A stretch of DNA of 18,267 bases, from NCBI GenBank assembly GCA_900540595.1, contig UQGL01000040.1:1-18267 (forward strand), read 5' to 3'. The translations under genes and the position numbers were made by a program. The notes beneath the pieces were generated by a model. That model had not been told where the DNA came from, made no database searches, and worked only from the letters and a program-made list of their open reading frames with translations. Position 1 is the first letter of the stretch. Each line of letters starts with the position of its first letter. This stretch comes from an uncultured Oscillospiraceae bacterium. Lineage in GTDB: Bacteria > Bacillota > Clostridia > Oscillospirales > Ruminococcaceae. Of this stretch, positions 12,970 to 18,267 are shown one piece after another.

Positions 12970-12990
12970 CTGTTTCAAATGGGTGTTCAC
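12823..12990 (-). CDS. Junction-spanning small ORF after the first serine recombinase
   Basis: A 55-residue reading frame starting with GTG at 12990, two bases after the recombinase stop, with a consensus AAAAGGAGG seven bases upstream. The first about 30 residues (MNTHLKQLWAAMKLPKNFKK, then SYKFFCLGLDI) are basic and aromatic and are encoded by the end of the serine-recombinase element. The remaining about 25 are antisense to the disrupted integrase and depend on the insertion site. The ribosome binding site suggests the element translates a terminal peptide whose tail is supplied by the target. Function is unknown and I recognise no domain. Confidence 0.5.
   Translation of the reverse strand: MNTHLKQLWAAMKLPKNFKKSYKFFCLGLDIRVPQIVDSDALDPGLFCAPVHFVM
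12907..12965. other. Structured terminal segment of the serine-recombinase element
   Basis: A long imperfect inverted repeat (CCCAA at 12907-12911 with TTGGG at 12944-12948, A7 with T7 inside) overlaps a perfect hairpin, GGGCAGC-TTCATA-GCTGCCC (12946-12965). It lies between the recombinase operon and the junction near 12895. This is where the attachment site and its binding symmetry are expected. No T run follows the GC hairpin on either strand, so it is not a standard terminator. Confidence 0.45.
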
Positions 12991-12992
12991 GG

Positions 12993-14534
12993 TTATACCT
13001 CCTTTTCGGATTCCTTAGTTTCTAAGAAATCCTGTGTTGCATATTCAATCTCAATCCGATCTCCTGGAAAGACGTAAACTTTGTTGATAAGCCGGTCAAT
13101 CAGAGCTTTTGTCAGAATGTTGGCGTTTCCGACTTCCTGCACAATTTCCTGTTGTTTCAGCTTAATCTCATAATCACTTTTTATCTGCTTTGTCTGTGCA
13201 GTGATGACAGCATGAACATTTTTGGCTTGTACCAGTTCCGTGTCATAAACCGCTTTTCGTGTTCGATAGGTTTCCAAATCAATCTCTCCGAGTGCATACT
13301 GCTCATAAAGATGCCGCTTGCTGTCTTGAATAGAACGGAGTTTTTCTTCATGTTCGGCCTGCTGGACTGTCTGCAAATCCAATTTATCCTTATTGCTATC
13401 AATTCCCAATGCCGGACACATTTGAGCCCGAATTGTTTCAAATACAACCTGCTCCAGATCTGCCATCTTTATGCGCACACCATGACAAGGAAGCGTTTCA
13501 GCCACCTCGGAATGACGGCAATAAAACCACGCACCATTTCGTAGAGACATTGCATGATCGCAGCATCCACAGAATACCTTACCACGGAGCAGATAATCAC
13601 GCGGCTTTTTATTTAACAGAGAGAAACGCTTAATAGAAGCATTGGCTTTCTCAAATAGATCCACACTTACAATAGCCGGATGATGGTTCGGTATTTTGAA
13701 CCACTCACTTTCATCCTTTAACTGTGTATGTCGGCTGCCAATCTCTTTTACCTTTCTCTTGCCAATTACATAGGTACCGATATATCTTTGATCTTCTAAA
13801 ATACGCAGGACCGTTGATGTACTCCAAACGCCGTTTGTTCGGGAAACATTGTAATAGTCCTTGCCTTTAAGTTTGCGATATTCCCCAGGGGTGGGGATAT
13901 TCATAGCATACAATCTTCTTGTGATCTCGGCTGCGGTGTTGCCTTCAGACGCCCATTGAAATATCATCTGCACATTCGGGGCAACATCCTCGTCCGGTTC
14001 CATACGTCCGTCTGCACTCTTGCGATAGCCGTAAGGACAGATGACACTCTGATATTCTCCACGACGCATCTTTGCGTATTTTGCACTTTTGGTTTTCATG
14101 GACATATCCCGGCTATAACACTCGCTAATAAGATACTTGAAAGCAATATCAATCCCTCCGGTATCACCTTTGAAATTAGCCGTGTCAAAATCATCACTGA
14201 CGGAAATAAAACGGGTGTGGTAAAGAGGAAATACCCGCTCAATAAAATAGCCGGTTTCAATGCTGTTACGTCCAAATCGGGAAAGGTCTTTTACAATAAT
14301 ACAGTTGATCTTTCCAGCCTGAACCATTGTTAAAAGTTCCTGCACCGCCGGACGCTCAAAGTTTGTCCCTGTATGACCATTGTCAATAAATTCCAAAATC
14401 TCACTGTTATCCCATTCCGGCAGAGACATAGCTTTTTCACGAAGAATCAGTTTTTGATTTGGTATACTCAAACTTTCGGTTTTGAAATCTTCCACAGAAA
14501 GACGGATATAAAGGGCAATCACATAGTTGCGCAC
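12993..14534 (-). CDS. Large serine recombinase, junction-proximal (third in operon)
   Basis: A 513-residue site-specific DNA recombinase. The N-terminal resolvase-type catalytic domain (about 1-150) has the nucleophile S13 in ALYIRLSVED and the conserved VKDLSRFGRNSIETGYFIE at 81-99. A recombinase domain spans about 165-290 (PYGYRK, then STSTVLRILEDQRYIGT). A zinc-ribbon DNA-binding region has C322, C325, C339 and C350. A coiled-coil segment follows, with the tail RIEIEYATQDF. The GTG start at 14534 overlaps the previous recombinase stop by 16 bases, with GGTGG upstream; a GTG directly on the stop codon is an alternative. Catalytic residues look intact. It probably acts on this element's ends, alone or with its two neighbours. 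Confidence 0.95.
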   Translation of the reverse strand: MRNYVIALYIRLSVEDFKTESLSIPNQKLILREKAMSLPEWDNSEILEFIDNGHTGTNFERPAVQELLTMVQAGKINCIIVKDLSRFGRNSIETGYFIERVFPLYHTRFISVSDDFDTANFKGDTGGIDIAFKYLISECYSRDMSMKTKSAKYAKMRRGEYQSVICPYGYRKSADGRMEPDEDVAPNVQMIFQWASEGNTAAEITRRLYAMNIPTPGEYRKLKGKDYYNVSRTNGVWSTSTVLRILEDQRYIGTYVIGKRKVKEIGSRHTQLKDESEWFKIPNHHPAIVSVDLFEKANASIKRFSLLNKKPRDYLLRGKVFCGCCDHAMSLRNGAWFYCRHSEVAETLPCHGVRIKMADLEQVVFETIRAQMCPALGIDSNKDKLDLQTVQQAEHEEKLRSIQDSKRHLYEQYALGEIDLETYRTRKAVYDTELVQAKNVHAVITAQTKQIKSDYEIKLKQQEIVQEVGNANILTKALIDRLINKVYVFPGDRIEIEYATQDFLETKESEKEV

Positions 14535-16168
14535 GGTTCCACCGCCTTTCCCTGAAATTCATTTTTGAAACGGAAGGTTACATGAATATTCCGCTCGTGG
14601 TCGATCTCAATTCGTTCAATGAGCCGTTCAATCAGTTCTGCAGTCAGTACATGATCCTGTGCCAGTGTTTTTGCATCCTTTTCCATTGCACGGTATCTGG
14701 CAAGCTGGTTGTCCAGGGAGTCCATAGATTTTTCAAATACTTCAATCTCACCAGACAGAGCATTGATAGCATGTTCATAATCCGCTTTCAATTCAAAGTA
14801 TTCGTCATTTGTCAAAATACCCTGTACAAAATTTTCATATAGGCCACGGATCAGCCGGCGTGTTTTTTCAATTTCCTGTCGTTTGGCCGACATCTGAATT
14901 TTCAGCTTATCTTTTTCCTGTTTTTGTCTTGCCTCCAACTGAAAGAGTGGCAGCGACATTCCCAGCGCAACTGTCAGCTCTTTTTCAAGAATATCCGTAA
15001 CAGTAGAAATCAGTTCTTTCTCCTGTATCATCGCACCTTTGCAGCTATCTTTTTCTACCCGGCTGTTTGTAAGGCAGTGGAACCAGTAAGTGTCGGGTCC
15101 TTTCCGGCGCTCGGCGCGTTGCCTGTGAAGGCTTCTGCCACAATCAGTACAGAACACTTTACCTTTGAAAATGTTTGGTGTGTAGGGACGTTTTGGAGTT
15201 GCTTTGCTTTCTTCACAGATCTGTTTTCTGTATTCCTGAACTGCATGAAACAACTCATGGCTGATGATCGGTTCATGGGTGCATTTTACAATAATCAGAT
15301 TATCTTCTCCAGCCTTGACCTGCTGATGATCTACAATCTTTGTTTTCCCTTGCACCAGATCGCCTGTATAAACTTCGCTTTCTAAGATTTTCATCACTGT
15401 ACGGGTCTGCCATTTGCCGCTTCCGATCAGTCCCGGACTGGTAATCTCGCCAGTGGTCTTTTTATAATGGCTCGGTGCCGGAATCCCCATCTCATTTAGG
15501 TTGCGGACAATCCGGTTCAGTGCCACATGTTCATGTGCCCATTCAAAAATCTGTTTTACTACAGGGGCAGTATTTTCATCAATCAGAAGTTTATGGCAAT
15601 CATCCGGGTCTTTCCTGTAACCGTAAGGTGCCCGTGCACCAATATAGTCGCCATCTTTCATAGCCTGCCGCGCCTGTGCTTTGATTTTTCGCCCAATGTC
15701 CAGAGCATAGGCTTCATTGATCATATTTTTCAAAGGCAGCATGATACCGCCATGAAGATTTCCGGAATCCGCTGTGTCAAACTGATCCGTAACAGCAATG
15801 AACCGAACATTATGCGCATGAAAATATTGTTCGATATAATAACCTGTGTCAATAGAATTTCGCCCTAATCGGGAAAGATCCTTAACAATCACACAGTTAA
15901 TGTGGCCTGCTTCAATATCAGATAGCATTTGCTGAAATCCAGGGCGGTGAAAATTTGTCCCTGTTGCTCCGTTGTCGATATAAGTATCATACACAACGAA
16001 GTCCGGTTTATCTGAAAGAAAGTCATTCAGTACCAACTTTTGGTTTTCTACTGAGCAGCCCCGCTTTTTGTTATCCTCCACAGAAAGACGGATATACAGA
16101 GCCACATGTACATACAAAGATGGTGCCGGCATGGGAGCTGCCGTCTGTTTTCTGCTTTTTCTTGCCAT
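14519..16168 (-). CDS. Large serine recombinase, middle gene
   Basis: A 549-residue recombinase with an N-terminal basic extension (MARKSRKQ) ahead of the resolvase-type domain. Nucleophile S29 is in ALYIRLSVED and VKDLSRLGRNSIDTGYYIE is at 96-114. The recombinase domain is at about 180-310. Zinc-ribbon cysteines are C340, C343, C365 and C376, followed by coiled coil (EARQKQEKDKLKIQMSAKRQ) and the tail RNIHVTFRFKNEF. Its ATG directly abuts the TAA of the upstream recombinase (TAAATG), with AGAAAGGATGG as ribosome binding site. It is closer in its catalytic motifs to the junction-proximal recombinase than to the first gene, so a paralogue by duplication is likely. No lesion is seen. Confidence 0.95.
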   Translation of the reverse strand: MARKSRKQTAAPMPAPSLYVHVALYIRLSVEDNKKRGCSVENQKLVLNDFLSDKPDFVVYDTYIDNGATGTNFHRPGFQQMLSDIEAGHINCVIVKDLSRLGRNSIDTGYYIEQYFHAHNVRFIAVTDQFDTADSGNLHGGIMLPLKNMINEAYALDIGRKIKAQARQAMKDGDYIGARAPYGYRKDPDDCHKLLIDENTAPVVKQIFEWAHEHVALNRIVRNLNEMGIPAPSHYKKTTGEITSPGLIGSGKWQTRTVMKILESEVYTGDLVQGKTKIVDHQQVKAGEDNLIIVKCTHEPIISHELFHAVQEYRKQICEESKATPKRPYTPNIFKGKVFCTDCGRSLHRQRAERRKGPDTYWFHCLTNSRVEKDSCKGAMIQEKELISTVTDILEKELTVALGMSLPLFQLEARQKQEKDKLKIQMSAKRQEIEKTRRLIRGLYENFVQGILTNDEYFELKADYEHAINALSGEIEVFEKSMDSLDNQLARYRAMEKDAKTLAQDHVLTAELIERLIERIEIDHERNIHVTFRFKNEFQGKAVEPCATM

Positions 16169-17797
16169 TTAGCCCACCATCCTTTCTTCGTTTTTTGTAG
16201 CAATCTGTTCCGCCAAAGAGATTGCTTTCTGATACTCATCCTGGTAATTAAATTCAATATGCAGTTCATCTTTACCCATTACCCGTATGCTTCGGATAAG
16301 CTGCATGACTGCCCGACGGTCAATACCCTCCATAGTAGAAAATTTCATAAAATGGTTGATCCAACGGTTTCGTTCGCTTCGGTTTTCTAATACATCTGTA
16401 AGTTTTTCGTTCCATTCAGCGATTGCTTTTTGGAACAGTTCAATATCTGCATTGTATTTTCGCTTGTAAGAGAGAAATTCTTCCTTTGTCAGAATTCCAC
16501 TCACCAGATTTTCATAGAGTTTTGCCTTAAAGCCCTCGGTCTGTGCCACACGCTTTTCATTTACTCTGATCTGTGCGGCATATTCCTGCGCCAATTCCCG
16601 GTTAATCCGTTCTTGACTGATACTGGACAGCAGGGCATCCAGAGAAGCAACATTTTCAATATGTCCTTTCAAACTGTCCTGTACACATTCAATCAGATCC
16701 GACTCTTTCAGCATGACCGACGATGTGCAGCCATTCTTTTTACCGGTCGGGCAGTAATAATAGTGATACTCTTTATCTTTATAGCGGTTCGTCTTGCGGG
16801 TCATACGGCAGCCACAGCAGCCGCAGATCAAAATGCCGGAAAACAGGTAAACCTTATCCGATTTAGGAGAAGTCCTTGTGTCAATCCTGCGGAGCCTTTG
16901 CACCAGATCAAAATCGTGCTTTTGTATGATTGCCTCATGGGTTCCCTCCACACGAATCCATTCCGAAGAAGGTTTGTCCTCACGCTCTTTTAATTTGAAA
17001 TGGGGCGTTGTCTGCTTGCCCTGGACCAGTGTTCCGGTGTAAGTTTCATCCTGTAAAATGCGGATGATTGTAGTTGCAGACCATTTGCAATCCTTTCGGT
17101 CTGTATAGCCACCTTTTGCATGAGGCATTCCGTGATTGCGCTTATACGCCAACGGTGAAAGAATTCCTAATCGGTTCAGTTCATCCGCTATATGGGAAGC
17201 GCTGAATCCTTCCAGCCGTTTTCTGAAAATATCCCGCACAACATTGGCAGCATATTCGTCTACTTCCAGGCTCTTGTGTTTATCGCCGACTTTCACATAA
17301 CCATAGATGGTAAAAGCACCTACAAAATCCCCGCTGCGCCGTTTTACTTCCAGGGCACTCCGTGTCTTAACGGAAATATCCCGACAGTAAGCCTCATTCA
17401 TAATGTTTTTGACAGAAACCGTGAGATCATCGGCAGCGTCATTTTCCGTATCCACATTATCGTTAATTGCGATAAAACGCACTCCATAGGCTGGAAACAC
17501 CCTGCGCATATAGCGGCCTGTTTCTATGTACTCACGACCTAAGCGGGAGAGGTCTTTGACAATCACGCAATTAGCTTCGCCTTGTTCGATCATCTGCATC
17601 ATTTCCTGAAATGCCGGGCGATCAAACAAAACGCCACTATAACCATCGTCAATTTTTTCTGCCACAACCTCAATTTCCGGGTGTCGGGCTATGTAATCAT
17701 CGATCAGGCGCCGCTGATTGGCAACGCTGTCACTTTCTACTGTTTTATCATCCGTATAAGAAAGACGGATGTACTTAATCGCTTTGTAAACCTGCAT
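16169..17797 (-). CDS. Large serine recombinase, first gene of operon
   Basis: A 542-residue recombinase starting MQVYKAIKYIRLSYTDD, nucleophile S13, then VKDLSRLGREYIETGRYMRR at 80-99. Recombinase domain at about 160-300 (YGYVKVGDK, WSATTIIRILQDETYTGTLV). The zinc ribbon is cysteine-rich (C325, C327, C328, C330, C349, C357). Coiled coil follows, and the tail is LHIEFNYQDEYQ. The start is the ATG at 17797-17795 after GAAAGGAGTG; a longer reading from 17842 starts with TTG and includes the ribosome binding site, so it is rejected. It has its own promoter at 17884-17912 and leads the three-gene operon. It is the most divergent of the three, which suggests a distinct task such as accessory or excision activity; that is inference. 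Confidence 0.95.
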   Translation of the reverse strand: MQVYKAIKYIRLSYTDDKTVESDSVANQRRLIDDYIARHPEIEVVAEKIDDGYSGVLFDRPAFQEMMQMIEQGEANCVIVKDLSRLGREYIETGRYMRRVFPAYGVRFIAINDNVDTENDAADDLTVSVKNIMNEAYCRDISVKTRSALEVKRRSGDFVGAFTIYGYVKVGDKHKSLEVDEYAANVVRDIFRKRLEGFSASHIADELNRLGILSPLAYKRNHGMPHAKGGYTDRKDCKWSATTIIRILQDETYTGTLVQGKQTTPHFKLKEREDKPSSEWIRVEGTHEAIIQKHDFDLVQRLRRIDTRTSPKSDKVYLFSGILICGCCGCRMTRKTNRYKDKEYHYYYCPTGKKNGCTSSVMLKESDLIECVQDSLKGHIENVASLDALLSSISQERINRELAQEYAAQIRVNEKRVAQTEGFKAKLYENLVSGILTKEEFLSYKRKYNADIELFQKAIAEWNEKLTDVLENRSERNRWINHFMKFSTMEGIDRRAVMQLIRSIRVMGKDELHIEFNYQDEYQKAISLAEQIATKNEERMVG

Positions 17798-17883
17798 AAA
17801 AAAACACTCCTTTCGTTGCACAGAAAAATCCCCGCAATTCAAGAAGTGTGGTTAGTCCATATTCAATTCCTTTTCCGATTCTT

Positions 17884-17912
17884 ATTCTACCATGCTTTTA
17901 CGGAAAAGTCAG
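17884..17912 (-). promoter_or_regulatory. Promoter of the serine recombinase operon
   Basis: On the minus strand CTGACT (17912-17907), 17 bases, then TAGAAT (17889-17884). The start would be near 17877, giving an 80-base leader before the ATG at 17797. The leader includes AAAAGGA followed by a two-codon frame, ATG GAC TAA. Confidence 0.6.
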
Positions 17913-17932
17913 CCCCTTTCTTAAAATTGCGC

Positions 17933-18148
17933 CTATCGTAAAATACCCTTGATACATTCTTCCAGGGTAGCACCTTCAGCAGAAAAGCTGGCCTGTACAG
18001 TAAAACGGCCACACTTAAAATGGTATGGATTTTTTATCTGCTGAACAAATTCTGCAATCCGTTCATCACGGGAAAGTTCTTTGTTGACAGAAACATCCCG
18101 AATGTCTACCAGCGTACCCACTTCACTGACAATGGTGTTCATTTCCAT
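17933..18148 (-). CDS. Small conserved mobile-element protein, DUF6870-like
   Basis: A 71-residue acidic protein. The text TLVDIRDVSVNKELSRDERI, then EFVQQIKNPYHFKCGRFTVQ, matches from memory a family of small proteins (DUF6870 or a close relative) that sits near recombinases in gut Firmicutes elements. No function is known to me; no membrane segment or HTH is evident. AGAAGGGAG lies eight bases before the ATG at 18148; a second ATG two codons on is less well placed. It is read toward the recombinase operon, with a 135-base gap containing that operon's promoter. Confidence 0.75.
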   Translation of the reverse strand: MEMNTIVSEVGTLVDIRDVSVNKELSRDERIAEFVQQIKNPYHFKCGRFTVQASFSAEGATLEECIKGILR

Positions 18149-18222
18149 AGTATCAACTCCCTTCTGAAAACTGTGTTATCAAAACCACATGAATAGGTCG
18201 GATCTACGGTTGTTACACACAT
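18139..18222 (-). CDS. Possible 27-residue ORF overlapping its neighbours
   Basis: A frame beginning MCVTTVDPTYSCGF from ATG at 18222 to TGA at 18141-18139. Its start overlaps the stop of an upstream frame, and its stop overlaps the start of the 71-residue gene (ATGGAAATGA), the tiling expected of coupled genes. It lacks a clear ribosome binding site and resembles nothing I know for certain. Confidence 0.3.
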   Translation of the reverse strand: MCVTTVDPTYSCGFDNTVFRRELILWK

Positions 18223-18267
18223 AAATCCGGCCCATTATATCTGATTTCGATTTTACTGCCGTATTTG
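18213..18267 (-). CDS. Possible C-terminal end of an upstream gene
   Basis: A frame open from the right edge ends KYGSKIEIRYNGPDLCV at TAA (18215-18213). The KIEIRYN pattern resembles the ends of the three serine recombinases (for example RIEIEYATQD), so it could be the tail of a fourth recombinase-like gene. Seventeen residues are too few to decide. Confidence 0.3.
   Translation of the reverse strand, partial: KYGSKIEIRYNGPDLCV

Larger units (their letters stand above)
12895..18267. mobile_element. Serine-recombinase element inserted in the tyrosine integrase gene (left part)
   Basis: It begins where the integrase reading breaks (about 12895) and continues past the window. It contains three large serine recombinases on the minus strand, a terminal small ORF, and small conserved genes at its inner side. 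Its GC (28/60 in 13081-13140) is far below the core. The size and cargo cannot be judged from here; an integrative conjugative or mobilisable element is the usual context for such recombinases. Confidence 0.8.

Overview
The window looks like a chromosome segment of a gut clostridium of the Oscillospiraceae, with Faecalibacterium, Gemmiger or Subdoligranulum as the closest guess. The evidence is Firmicutes-type ribosome binding sites, a GC-rich core gene set (hand counts near 65-70% GC in rlmD) and short GTAGGG palindromic repeats between genes. The genus is inferred from protein character only.

Layout. Bases 1-480 are AT-rich: the last 59 codons of an FtsX-type ABC permease (+) converge on a small DUF6061-like gene (-) at a shared bidirectional terminator. 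The core block, about 504-10810, comes next. It holds rlmD (23S rRNA uracil-C5 methyltransferase, -) and an AraC-family regulator (-) that is divergent from a galactokinase (+). Then come a small two-helix membrane protein and coaX (-), divergent from coaBC (+), followed by a glutamine-dependent asparagine synthetase (+) and guaA (+). CoaX and CoaBC catalyse early steps of coenzyme A synthesis, and their start regions share one unusual symmetric control region.

From 10810 to the end the DNA is AT-richer and mobile. Just after guaA lies a minimal integration module: an XRE repressor (-) divergent from an excisionase-like gene and a tyrosine integrase (+). The integrase is broken inside its HxxR catalytic box near 12895, where a second element begins. 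That element carries three overlapping large serine recombinase genes (-) next to the junction and small conserved genes further in. It continues past the window end.

The main points for follow-up are these. (1) One element is nested inside another, and a small ORF with a consensus ribosome binding site reads across the junction. (2) The C-terminal extension of RlmD differs sharply in composition from the rest of the gene, suggesting that the 3' end of rlmD was replaced by an integrated element. (3) The coaX/coaBC control region is a near-symmetric inverted repeat with interleaved divergent promoters and matching hairpin leaders. (4) The repressor/excisionase intergenic region has repeated CTTAG-type boxes and a structured leader with a possible 16-residue leader peptide. 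(5) REP-like hairpins in two intergenic regions show compensatory stem changes. I see no CRISPR array, tRNA, rRNA or recognisable riboswitch.
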